From Deltaproteobacteria bacterium (GTDB lineage Bacteria; Myxococcota_A; UBA796; UBA9615), in the NCBI GenBank assembly GCA_023954745.1, contig JAGSHC010000044.1:1-34007 (forward strand): a stretch of DNA of 34,007 nt, read 5' to 3'. Below, one piece after another: positions 1 through 7,164 of this stretch; the stretch's first letter is position 1, and each line of letters opens with the position of its first letter. The notes beneath the pieces are model-generated. The model was not told the origin of the DNA. It saw only the letters and a list, made by a program, of their open reading frames with translations, and made no database searches. Position numbers and translations under genes: made by a program.

Positions 1-301
1 CTCCGGGCAACGGCAGCTGCACGAGGATTCCGTGCACACCGTCATCGTCGTTCAGCTCGTGCACCAACGCGACGAGCTCGGCCTCGGTGGTCGCCTCGGG
101 CAGGTGGTAGTGGCGGCTCTCGTAGCCGATCTTCGCGCACGACTTGATCTTGCTGCGCACGTACACGGCGGACGCCGGGTCCTCTCCCACCAGAACCGTG
201 GCGAGGCAGGGCGTGATGCCGCTGCTCTCCTTGAACTCGGTGGTCTCTACTTCGAGGGCAGCCTTGATGCGCTTCGCGAGCGCCTTTCCATCGAGAATCA
301 C
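1..301 (-). CDS. folD: FolD, methylenetetrahydrofolate dehydrogenase/cyclohydrolase (N-terminal part; C-terminus lies outside the window)
   Basis: Bifunctional enzyme of one-carbon metabolism that oxidises 5,10-methylene-THF with NADP+ and hydrolyses methenyl-THF to 10-formyl-THF in the cytoplasm. About 100 N-terminal residues are visible. They begin ILDGKALA, followed by the family segment PCLATVLVGEDPAS, then YVRSKIKSC, which carries the catalytic Tyr/Lys pair of FolD, and GILVQLPLP, the substrate-binding PLP loop. The GTG start at 301 is chosen because GGAG lies six bases upstream and the family N-terminus begins directly after it. It follows the FmdB-like gene by 24 bases on the same strand, so the two probably share the promoter at 703-730. 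The dinucleotide-binding half is beyond the left edge. Identification is secure; only the length is unknown. Confidence 0.95.
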   Translation of the reverse strand, partial: MILDGKALAKRIKAALEVETTEFKESSGITPCLATVLVGEDPASAVYVRSKIKSCAKIGYESRHYHLPEATTEAELVALVHELNDDDGVHGILVQLPLPG

Positions 302-325
302 GGGACGCTCCGGGGCAGGGAGGGG

Positions 326-679
326 CTAGTCCGACGAGGACGAGGACGAGGACGAGGACGCCGACGAGGAGGACGTGGACGAAGAAGAGGAGGTGGAGGA
401 GCTGGAGTCGCTCGTGCTGCTCGACGACTCGGTCTTCGCAGCAGGCGGGCTCTTCGTCGAAGAGCTGTCCGAAGACGACGACGCACCAGGCTTCTTGTTG
501 TCTGACCCCGCGTAGGCGTCGGAGTACCAACCGCCCCCCTTGAGGTGGAACGCAGCCAATGAGATCCGCTTCTTCACCCCTTCGCCGCAGGTCGGGCAGG
601 GGGGCGCGGGGTCACTGACCTTGTGAATCGTCTCGAACTCATGGCCGCACGCGGGGCAGGAGTACTCGTAGATCGGCAT
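326..679 (-). CDS. FmdB-family zinc-ribbon protein with long poly-Ser tail
   Basis: A 117-residue protein. It opens MPIYEYSCPACG, the classical FmdB/regulatory zinc-ribbon start, with a Cys4 site at C8, C11, C28 and C31 (CPAC...CPTCG). After a short basic and Gly/Trp-containing linker, roughly residues 60-117 are almost only Ser, with a few Asp, Thr, Lys and Ala. FmdB proteins are usually 70-110 residues and their exact role is unsettled; a regulatory or metal-binding function is only suggested by the family. The ATG at 679 is preferred over upstream in-frame codons because GGAG lies six bases before it and homology begins there. The Ser tail is coded by alternating TCG/TCC codons, so it is a low-complexity hexanucleotide repeat that can slip in frame. 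The gene is upstream of folD and divergent from the ArsA-like pair. Confidence 0.88.
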   Translation of the reverse strand: MPIYEYSCPACGHEFETIHKVSDPAPPCPTCGEGVKKRISLAAFHLKGGGWYSDAYAGSDNKKPGASSSSDSSSTKSPPAAKTESSSSTSDSSSSTSSSSSTSSSSASSSSSSSSSD

Positions 680-702
680 CGATTTCTCCGGGAAGCGAGT
701 CC

Positions 703-730
703 TATATAGGCAGGCCGCCAGCAAGGTCAA
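703..730 (-). promoter_or_regulatory. Sigma70-like promoter for the FmdB-like gene and folD
   Basis: On the minus strand, TTGACC (725-730; five of six bases of TTGACA) and TATATA (703-708; four of six bases of TATAAT) are separated by 16 bases. The -10 box lies inside the perfect palindrome CCTATATAGG (701-710), a rare AT-rich patch here. It is 23 bases upstream of the ATG at 679, giving a short leader that contains the ribosome-binding site. Assigned by eye. Confidence 0.6.
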
Positions 731-776
731 GCAGTCGGGCGCGCGCGGTCGCTGCGTGCTATCTGTCCGCGCTCTC

Positions 777-1754
777 ATGCAGGCTGAATCTGCCAGTCCC
801 CACCTACTCGATCGTCGCGTGCTCTTCGTGCTCGGCAAAGGTGGTGTGGGAAAGTCCGTCGTCTCGGCAAGCCTCGGGCTGCTCGCCGCGGAGCGTGGAC
901 GGCGCGCGATCATCACCGAGGCCGCAGGCGCCGAGACCATGGCGGCGCTCTTCGATCGCGAACCGGTGGGCTACACCCCCGGGCGCCTGGCGACCAACTT
1001 GCAGGCCCTCTCCATTCAGCCCGGCGCCGCAGTGGAGGAGTATCTGGTCCGCACCCTGAAGTTCCGACTGGTCTACGAGATGGTCTTCCGCAACCGCTTC
1101 GTGGAGCCGTTCATGAGCGCGGTCATGGGTCTGTCGGACCTGATCACCGTCGGCAAGGTCATGGACCTGGAGTGGGAGCGGGTCGACGGCAGCTTCGGGC
1201 CCGACGCCGAGGGCCCCAACAAGTACGACCTGATCATTGTCGACTCTCCCGCCACCGGGCATGGACTGAGTCTGCTCCGGTCACCGCAGGCGATGATGGA
1301 CGTGACCCGGGTGGGGCCGCTGTTCAACAACGCGCGACTCATTCGCGACCTGCTCGCTGACGAGCAGAAGACGGGGGTGGTCCTCGTGACCCTCGCCGAA
1401 GACATGCCCGTGAGCGAGACCATCCAGGCCGCGACGGAGCTTCGAGAACGCGGGAACGTACACATCTCCGGCATCGTCGTGAACGGCGTAGTCCCCCCGG
1501 TGTTCGACGACCCCGCCACCGCAGAGTGCTGGGACCGGGTGCGCAGGCAGGGCCTCGAACTCGGAGGAGCGGCCGCGGAGTCAGTGCGAGACGCCGAGCG
1601 CTCCTTGCGCGACCGGAACCGCGCCGAGGAGCACATCGCCAGGCTTCGCGAGACCCTCGGACTGCCCCTCATCGAGCTCCCTCTCTTGAGCAAGCGCGAC
1701 CTGGATGCGAAGGCCCTCGCCGAGCTCGGGACCGTCCTGGGGGCCTGGTCGTGA
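777..1754 (+). CDS. ArsA/Get3-like P-loop ATPase, first of a pair
   Basis: A cytosolic SIMIBI-class ATPase of the anion-transporting ArsA family, about 325 residues. The deviant Walker A motif GKGGVGKS is at residues 20-27, and a Walker B/switch region reading IIVDSPATGHGLSLL lies near residue 155. The family includes arsenite-pump ATPases and Get3/TRC40 tail-anchored-protein chaperones. No arsB or arsR is nearby and I see no Cys-rich arsenite-binding site, so an arsenic role is not supported. The ATG at 777 is used; an in-frame GTG at 756 would add seven residues, and neither has a convincing ribosome-binding site. Its end overlaps the second ATPase by four bases (GTGA), so the two are translationally coupled and may form a heterodimer. 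That last point is inference. Confidence 0.85.
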   Translation: MQAESASPHLLDRRVLFVLGKGGVGKSVVSASLGLLAAERGRRAIITEAAGAETMAALFDREPVGYTPGRLATNLQALSIQPGAAVEEYLVRTLKFRLVYEMVFRNRFVEPFMSAVMGLSDLITVGKVMDLEWERVDGSFGPDAEGPNKYDLIIVDSPATGHGLSLLRSPQAMMDVTRVGPLFNNARLIRDLLADEQKTGVVLVTLAEDMPVSETIQAATELRERGNVHISGIVVNGVVPPVFDDPATAECWDRVRRQGLELGGAAAESVRDAERSLRDRNRAEEHIARLRETLGLPLIELPLLSKRDLDAKALAELGTVLGAWS

Positions 1755-2911
1755 GCGACTCTTCGGCACCGGATCTGAACGAGGTCGTGAAGGCGCACAA
1801 GGTCCTCGTGATCTGTGGGACGGGCGGGGTAGGAAAGACCACGGTGTCCGCGTCCATCGCCCTCGGGGCGGCCCTGGCTGGCCAGCGGGTCCTGGTGATG
1901 ACCATCGACCCGGCGAAGCGGCTGGCGGACTCCCTCGGCGTGGTGGGCAAGCTCAATGAAGCCACGCCCATCGACCTGCGCGCGGCCCTCGGGGACGACG
2001 TGGAGCTCAGCGAAGGTGGCTCGCTGCACGCGATGATGCTCGACGCAAAGGGCACCTGGGACGACACCGTCCGGCGCTTCGCCAAGTCGCAAGACACCCA
2101 GGACCGCATCTTCAACAACAACTACTACCAGCGCGCCAGCGAGTCCCTCTCGGGATCCCAGGAGTACATGGCGATGGAGCGGCTGCTCGAGATGCACGCC
2201 ACCGAGGCCTACGACCTCGTGGTGCTCGACACCCCACCGACCCGCAACGCGCTGGACTTCCTCGAGGCTCCCGACCGACTCATGGCGGTGTTGGAGGAGG
2301 GGATCCTCGGCTGGCTGATCCCGAAGAAGCGCGGACGCTTCTCCCCCGTCGCCGCCGGGGCTCGTCTGTTTGGGAGGGGCCGCGAGGCGATGTTCAACGT
2401 GCTCGAGCGCTTCATGGGCGCGGACGTCATCCGCGGACTGGCCGACTTCATCAGCGCCATGTCGGAGCTGTTGGACGGTATGCGTTCGAGGGCCGGCGAG
2501 GTGATGGAGCTGCTCCGCAGCGAGGACTGCGCCTTCCTCATGGTGGCGGCGCCCAACCGCATCGCCCTGAGCGAAGGGCTGTACTTCCACGATCGGCTCG
2601 CCGAGGCAGGCATCCCATTCCGTGGGTTCGTCATCAACCGGGTCCGGCCCGCGTTCGGCGAGGGCAAGACGCCCGCGACGCCTTGGGAGTCCAACTGGAC
2701 TCGCTCCGGCGAGGCGACCTACGACGCCGCCGTGGAGCAGGTCTGGGACGAGCACCGCCGCCGCACCCGGTGGGCCCACGTCGACCGGCACCACATCAAC
2801 GCGCTCAAGGCGCACTGTGGTCCGACGCTGCCGTACGTCGAGATACCCGAGCTCGAGGGCGAGATCCACGACCTCGACGCCCTGCGCCTGCTGCTCGCCT
2901 ACCTCGAGTAG
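1751..2911 (+). CDS. ArsA/Get3-like P-loop ATPase, second of a pair
   Basis: A 386-residue ATPase of the same family as its upstream neighbour. The P-loop GTGGVGKTT is at residues 23-31, followed by a typical TIDPAKRLADSLG segment (switch I region). VVLDTPPTRNALDFL lies near residue 158 and a GFVINRVRP strand follows later. The start is the GTG at 1751, which overlaps the stop of the preceding gene (GTGA). The open frame runs further upstream, but that part only reads through the previous gene. Helix-rich middle residues (about 200-270) with Gly/Met/Leu content resemble the substrate-groove region of Get3-like proteins, but the client is unknown. The gene ends in a spacer with two 78-bp repeats and converges on the helicase gene. 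Confidence 0.87.
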   Translation: MSDSSAPDLNEVVKAHKVLVICGTGGVGKTTVSASIALGAALAGQRVLVMTIDPAKRLADSLGVVGKLNEATPIDLRAALGDDVELSEGGSLHAMMLDAKGTWDDTVRRFAKSQDTQDRIFNNNYYQRASESLSGSQEYMAMERLLEMHATEAYDLVVLDTPPTRNALDFLEAPDRLMAVLEEGILGWLIPKKRGRFSPVAAGARLFGRGREAMFNVLERFMGADVIRGLADFISAMSELLDGMRSRAGEVMELLRSEDCAFLMVAAPNRIALSEGLYFHDRLAEAGIPFRGFVINRVRPAFGEGKTPATPWESNWTRSGEATYDAAVEQVWDEHRRRTRWAHVDRHHINALKAHCGPTLPYVEIPELEGEIHDLDALRLLLAYLE

Positions 2912-2940
2912 ACGCAGCAAGCCGAGCGGAGGGAGGTCAA

Positions 2941-3018
2941 GGCGCGGAGGGAGACGTATTCCAATACGTCGCACCGACCGCCGACCGAAGTCGACTCGGA
3001 GCTCGGTCCCCTGGGACG
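2941..3018. repeat. 78-bp dispersed repeat, copy 1
   Basis: Direct repeat matching copy 2 (3063-3140) at 77 of 78 positions by eye; the difference is T versus G in GACTCGG/GACGCGG. Its core is the hairpin-forming GACGTATT-CC-AATACGTC at 2953-2970. It lies between the convergent ends of the second ATPase and the helicase gene. Related flanking words (GCCGAGCGG and GAGGTCAAGG) precede both copies. Confidence 0.85.
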
Positions 3019-3041
3019 AGCCGAGCGGCGTTCCAGGGGAC
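3006..3041. terminator. Stem-loop between convergent genes (possible bidirectional terminator)
   Basis: GTCCCCTGGGAC (3006-3017) pairs with GTTCCAGGGGAC (3030-3041), giving a 12-bp stem with one G-U pair around a 12-base loop. It spans the end of repeat copy 1 and the inter-repeat segment. No U-tract follows on either strand. A terminator role rests on the position between convergent stops; the stem could instead be part of the repeat itself. Confidence 0.35.
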
Positions 3042-3062
3042 TGAGGTCAAGGAGACGAGGGA

Positions 3063-3140
3063 GGCGCGGAGGGAGACGTATTCCAATACGTCGCACCGAC
3101 CGCCGACCGAAGTCGACGCGGAGCTCGGTCCCCTGGGACG
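3063..3140. repeat. 78-bp dispersed repeat, copy 2
   Basis: Second copy of the 78-bp element, with the same palindrome GACGTATT-CC-AATACGTC at 3075-3092. It ends three bases before the stop codon of the helicase gene (3144-3146, minus strand). There are 44 bases between the copies. No terminal transposase gene, target-site duplication or other copy was seen in the window. Confidence 0.85.
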
Positions 3141-3143
3141 CCG

Positions 3144-5321
3144 CTACTGGCCGGCGAGCATGGCCTCGGCGACGATCGGCGACGGCTCACCGACGCTCGT
3201 CACCCACAGCTGGTGCGCGGCGCGGGTGGCTCCCACGTGCATCTGGCGGCGGGCGGCCGGGGTGGCCGGCCAGCTCTCCGCGGAGACGTCCAGCAGCACG
3301 ACGTAGTCGAACTCGAGGCCCTTGGCCTGCTGCACGTCCGTCACCTCGATGCCGGCGGTGAAGCTGAAGTCCTGGTTCGCGACCCGCCGCAGCTTGTCGA
3401 GACCAGCCCGCTCCAGGCCTTCGTAGTACATGTCGGCCATGTTGGGCGTGCGTGCGAGGAGGGCCACGGACGCCTTCGGCTCGTTCTGCTCGAGGTCGCG
3501 CAGGGCGTCCACCATGAAGACGAGGGCCTCACCGTGGTCACCGAAGCTGAACACCTCCACCGGGGCGCCGTCACGGGCACCGCGGGGCGGCTCGTCGTCC
3601 TCGGCCAGGGGTCCGAGGACCTTCAAGGCGAAGTCGACGATGGGCTGCGTCGAGCGGTAGGACACCTTGAGGGTGTTCACCGCCGTGCCCTTCACGCCCA
3701 GGTGTCCGAAGAACTCCTCCCAGTTCGTGAAGCCGGCCTCTTGCAGCACGTGCTGCTGGGTGTCGCCCGCGAGGGTCAGGGAGCGCTCCGTGCTGGTGCA
3801 GTCCATGAGCACGCGCACCTCCAGCGGCGAGAGGTCCTGGACCTCGTCGATCACCAGGTGGGTGTACCGCAGCGGACGGCCGCGGCGAATGGACAGTGGG
3901 CCCACGCGGAGCTGGTAGAGACGGAGCAGCAGCGGATCGTCCTCGTCGTCGAGGAAGGTCTCGGTGTGGACCTCGTCCTTCTCCTCCGGGTCGTCCGGCT
4001 CCGACGTGTCGGGGTTGAGCCACTCCATGAGCAGGTCGACCTGGCGAGCCGTCCAGCTCACGAAGCGGTCGTAGTCGTCGTCCGTGAAGACGCCGGGGGC
4101 GTGCTTGTTGAAGCCTCGCTTGAGCCGAGCGCGGTCCGTCATCAGCGACATCCAGTCGTCGATGACCTGGCGCGGATCCTTGTGGCCCTTGCTGCGCCGG
4201 ATGTAGGTCTCCATGACCTTGAGCATCGCGGGGTGCAGCTTCATGCGGGTCACGATGGCCGGCGTGTCGTCGCTGCGCTCGCCGGGCAGGAACTGGAAGT
4301 GCCGCGAGAGGATGTTGTGGGCCCACTCCCCGAAGGTGCGGACGGGCACGCCGCCGACTCCGAGGTTGTCGAGGAGGCGGGAGATGAAGGCGCGCATGGC
4401 CTTGCTCCACACCACCACCATCATCCGGTCCTTACGGAACCGACGGCCGTCGAGGTAGTTGAGGTAGGCGAGGCGGTGCAGAGCCACCGTCGTCTTCCCG
4501 GAACCCGCGACGCCGCGGATGACGACCAGCTGGCTTTCACCCTCGGTGATGATCTTGAACTGCTCGGGGTCGATCAGGGCGCTGATCTCCGGCAGGTGCT
4601 TGTCGACCCGGTAGGCCTGACGGCTGCCGATGGTGCGACCCGCGGCCTCGTCACCACCGTTGTAGAACTTCAGGACGTCGCCGCCGCCACCCTCGAGCTT
4701 CGGGGCGCTGTCGGTCAGGTCGATCCAGCCACCGTCGGCGCCGCGGAACCAGGTGCCGTCGGGGCACTGCACGCGCTTGAGCTCGCCACCGTGCACGGCG
4801 AGGGTGCGTCGGGAGACGACCGTGCCTTCCTTGAGGCGGTCCCCGAAGAACTCCTCGTACTCGTCGCCCTCGGCGTGCCGGTAGAAGAGCGCGCTCACGG
4901 GAGCGTGGCGCCAGTCGACGATGCGCAGGCCGTTGTCGAGGCGCGTGGCGTTCCCGAGGAACACGTGACGCGTCTTGCCGCCCTCGTCGAGCTCCATGTG
5001 AGCGAAGTAGGGGCGCTCTGCGTCGACGCCGCCACCCTCTTCCTGGGAGCGACCCGCCTGCTCGATGAGGTGGCCGAGGCGCTCGTACTGCATCAGCAGC
5101 GAGGGGCGCTCATCGGTCTGGGCCTGGGGGATCTCGTCACGGAGACGGGCCATCTCACGCACGATGGCGTCGATGTCCACGTTGGCCATCGGGGGCCGCT
5201 TCGCGAGGCGAGTGCGGGTGTCCGCGAGGAATTTGACCTCCTCGGCGACGACGTCGGGGAGGCCAGCATTGGCGTCGACATCGACGGTTGAGGGGGACGA
5301 CTTGCTAGTTGTTGACGACAT
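3144..5321 (-). CDS. HelD-like superfamily 1 (UvrD/Rep-type) ATPase/helicase
   Basis: About 725 residues. A helical N-terminal region leads into a PYFAHMELDE...IVDWRHAPVSALFY segment, the HelD-type signature. This is followed by Walker A GVAGSGKTTVALHRLAYL near residue 270, Walker B VIDEVQDLSPLEV, motif IV-like VSYRSTQPIVDF, QQAKGLEFDYVVLLD and the terminal VGATRAAHQLWV. HelD proteins of Gram-positive bacteria clear stalled RNA polymerase from DNA; a helicase acting on DNA is the alternative. The start is uncertain: ATG 5321 (GAGAA six bases upstream) is preferred over ATG 5333. The first residues are Ser/Thr/Asp-rich and probably disordered. It lies downstream of the alpha/beta hydrolase with a 137-base gap that holds an AT-rich patch, so it may have its own promoter. 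Confidence 0.85.
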   Translation of the reverse strand: MSSTTSKSSPSTVDVDANAGLPDVVAEEVKFLADTRTRLAKRPPMANVDIDAIVREMARLRDEIPQAQTDERPSLLMQYERLGHLIEQAGRSQEEGGGVDAERPYFAHMELDEGGKTRHVFLGNATRLDNGLRIVDWRHAPVSALFYRHAEGDEYEEFFGDRLKEGTVVSRRTLAVHGGELKRVQCPDGTWFRGADGGWIDLTDSAPKLEGGGGDVLKFYNGGDEAAGRTIGSRQAYRVDKHLPEISALIDPEQFKIITEGESQLVVIRGVAGSGKTTVALHRLAYLNYLDGRRFRKDRMMVVVWSKAMRAFISRLLDNLGVGGVPVRTFGEWAHNILSRHFQFLPGERSDDTPAIVTRMKLHPAMLKVMETYIRRSKGHKDPRQVIDDWMSLMTDRARLKRGFNKHAPGVFTDDDYDRFVSWTARQVDLLMEWLNPDTSEPDDPEEKDEVHTETFLDDEDDPLLLRLYQLRVGPLSIRRGRPLRYTHLVIDEVQDLSPLEVRVLMDCTSTERSLTLAGDTQQHVLQEAGFTNWEEFFGHLGVKGTAVNTLKVSYRSTQPIVDFALKVLGPLAEDDEPPRGARDGAPVEVFSFGDHGEALVFMVDALRDLEQNEPKASVALLARTPNMADMYYEGLERAGLDKLRRVANQDFSFTAGIEVTDVQQAKGLEFDYVVLLDVSAESWPATPAARRQMHVGATRAAHQLWVTSVGEPSPIVAEAMLAGQ

Positions 5322-5333
5322 GGCGTTTCTCAT

Positions 5334-5458
5334 GGGGCGGGCAACCTGCCACCGGTCCTGTGAATTGGCAAGCCCCATTCTGCGTTTTGGTCGTAAGGTA
5401 TTGATTTTCAATAGCTTTAGGCGCACCGAACGACAGATAAGACCCCGAAAGTGCCTCG
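5334..5458 (-). promoter_or_regulatory. AT-rich leader upstream of the HelD-like gene with inverted repeat
   Basis: This gap contains one of the few AT-rich stretches of the window (about 5385-5425), including the perfect inverted repeat TATTGA-TTT-TCAATA (5399-5413). I could not settle on a well-spaced -35/-10 pair, although TTGAAA is present on the minus strand. It may hold the helicase promoter and an operator. Confidence 0.3.
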
Positions 5459-6334
5459 TCAGCTCTCCAGAAACCCGGCGATCTCGCCGGCCAGGAGGGA
5501 CGGAACTTCGTAGTGCACCATGTGTCCGCAGTCCTCGAAGTGCACGTGTCGACGCGTGGCGAGACGAGCCCGACGCGCCTCGAGGTCCGGCCACTTGTAC
5601 CAACTACGGCCCCCCGTCACGGTCAACACCGGACAGCTGATCGCCTCGAGGAACGGGGTGTAGCGCGCGGGCCTGTAGAGCTGCGGAGTGCGCGCTCGAT
5701 GCCACACGTCGTGGCGATAACGGACTTCCCCCTCGACCTCCTCGGCCAACCAGCCCGCGAGCTCCGCGGCCCGCTCCGGCGTAACCCGCGGGTTCTGGCG
5801 CGCCAGGCGTGAGGCCACATCGTCATAGGACGAGAATGGACGACTTCCTCGGGGGCCGTCGGCCAGCTCCTTCACCCAGCGAGCCATGCGCGCCGGGCCA
5901 TCACTGAGGTCCTCTTCCGGGGGCCCGAGCCCCTCGACGAGCACGAGACGGACGACTTCTTCGGCATACGTGCCGGCAAAGAGCACGGAGATCCCGCCGC
6001 CCATGGAGTGCCCGAGCACAGCCAGACTCCCCTCCCCGAGGGCGTCGACGACGGCGCGCACATCCCGCACGTAGTCGGAGAAGTGGTACCAGGTCGATCG
6101 GTCGATACGCCCCGACTCGCCGTGCCCGCGCATGTCCGGTGCGAGTACACGAAGCCAGGGCGGGAGCTCACGAACGAGGGGCGCAAAGGTGCCACCGCAG
6201 TCGAGGTATCCGTGGAGCAACAGCAGCGTGCGCGGGGCCCCAGGAGGTGGCTCTCCGTGGCCTTCCCAGACGTGGACACGAAGAGAGAGACCGGCGCTGT
6301 CGACGCGCTCGGTGCGGGGATCATCTTGACGCAA
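5459..6334 (-). CDS. Alpha/beta hydrolase (Ser nucleophile)
   Basis: A 291-residue cytoplasmic alpha/beta-hydrolase-fold protein. The oxyanion motif LLLLHGYLD is near residues 37-45, RGHGESG near 69-75, the nucleophile elbow is GHSMGG with Ser110, and the catalytic His is probably H271 (CGHMVHYEVP). The acid residue is less clear; TGGRSWYKWPD near residue 235 is a candidate. The substrate cannot be told from sequence: esterases, lipases, epoxide hydrolases and MenH-like enzymes share this pattern. The start is TTG at 6334, chosen because a strong GGAGGA lies eight bases upstream and no ATG or GTG fits the conserved N-terminus. It is divergent from the exonuclease gene with a 50-base gap. Confidence 0.82.
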   Translation of the reverse strand: MRQDDPRTERVDSAGLSLRVHVWEGHGEPPPGAPRTLLLLHGYLDCGGTFAPLVRELPPWLRVLAPDMRGHGESGRIDRSTWYHFSDYVRDVRAVVDALGEGSLAVLGHSMGGGISVLFAGTYAEEVVRLVLVEGLGPPEEDLSDGPARMARWVKELADGPRGSRPFSSYDDVASRLARQNPRVTPERAAELAGWLAEEVEGEVRYRHDVWHRARTPQLYRPARYTPFLEAISCPVLTVTGGRSWYKWPDLEARRARLATRRHVHFEDCGHMVHYEVPSLLAGEIAGFLES

Positions 6335-6384
6335 GGTCCGTTCCTCCGTTGTTCAGCGGCGCCTCGCATGGTAGATGCCGCTTC

Positions 6385-7095
6385 ATGCTGAGCTTCGACA
6401 AGGGCGCCCCATGGCGCGAGATGTCCTTCGTATCCGTCGACGTGGAGACCACCGGCTTCGATCGCGAGGCCTGTCGCGTCACTGAGGTCGGCATCGTGCG
6501 CTTCGAGCGGGGGCAGATCGCAGAGCGCTGGGGCTCCCTCATCAACCCTGGGGTCCCCATCCCCGAGGACAGCACGAAGGTCACCGGGATCACCGACGCC
6601 ATGGTGGCCGACCAGCCCAGCCTCGCCGACTTGAAGTGGGAGATCTACGGACGCCTTCGCGACCGGCTCTTCGTGGCCTGGAACGCGGAGTTCGACTGGG
6701 ACTTCCTGCAGAACGAGCTGACTCGTTGCGGACTGACGCTCCCGTCAGTGCCGATTCTCGACCCACTGGTGTGGGCCCGGCGGCTCATGCCGTCGGACAA
6801 CCGGCACAACCTCGGCGCCATCTGCGACAAGTTCGGCATCCCACTCGAGAACGCCCACCGCGCCGAGGACGATGCCGAGGCCTGCGGCCGCGTGGTGCTT
6901 CGACTCGCGGACAAGGTCCCGGTGAACCTGGGGACCCTCCTCGAAGGACAGGCCGAGTGGAAAGCCGCGCAAGACGCCGAACGGGAGCAGCGCCGCATGG
7001 CGCGGGCCATTGCGAAGGGGGTGGATCCCAACGCGCCCCGCGCCGCGGCTGCCCCCACCCCCGAAGAGCCGAAGCGACAGGCCGGCCTCTTCTAG
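6385..7095 (+). CDS. DEDDh 3'-5' exonuclease (DnaQ/epsilon-like)
   Basis: A 236-residue DnaQ-family exonuclease. ExoI is VSVDVETTG (D19, E21), ExoII is WNAEFDWDFL with the second Asp, and ExoIII is HRAEDDAEA with the His/Asp pair, so all four metal-binding acids and the general base are present. Such proteins proofread as DNA polymerase III epsilon or work as stand-alone RNases/DNases such as RNase T. This one lacks a clear beta-clamp motif and ends in a Pro/Ala/Glu-rich tail, so a stand-alone nuclease is at least as likely. The ATG at 6385 is used, although ATG 6421 just before the first motif is possible. It leads a same-strand run and is followed 69 bases later by ileS. Confidence 0.85.
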   Translation: MLSFDKGAPWREMSFVSVDVETTGFDREACRVTEVGIVRFERGQIAERWGSLINPGVPIPEDSTKVTGITDAMVADQPSLADLKWEIYGRLRDRLFVAWNAEFDWDFLQNELTRCGLTLPSVPILDPLVWARRLMPSDNRHNLGAICDKFGIPLENAHRAEDDAEACGRVVLRLADKVPVNLGTLLEGQAEWKAAQDAEREQRRMARAIAKGVDPNAPRAAAAPTPEEPKRQAGLF

Positions 7096-7164
7096 CTCCT
7101 CCGCCTTCCCTCCTTGCCTTCCGCCGCCGACGACCTAGGTTCCTCGGCCCCGGAGAATGTGACC

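Noticed and set aside
777-2911. Arsenite resistance operon
   Set aside because: The two ATPases are of ArsA type, but there is no arsB, arsR or arsC nearby and no clear metalloid Cys motif.
2941-3140. Insertion sequence
   Set aside because: No transposase frame, terminal inverted repeat or target duplication accompanies the 78-bp copies.
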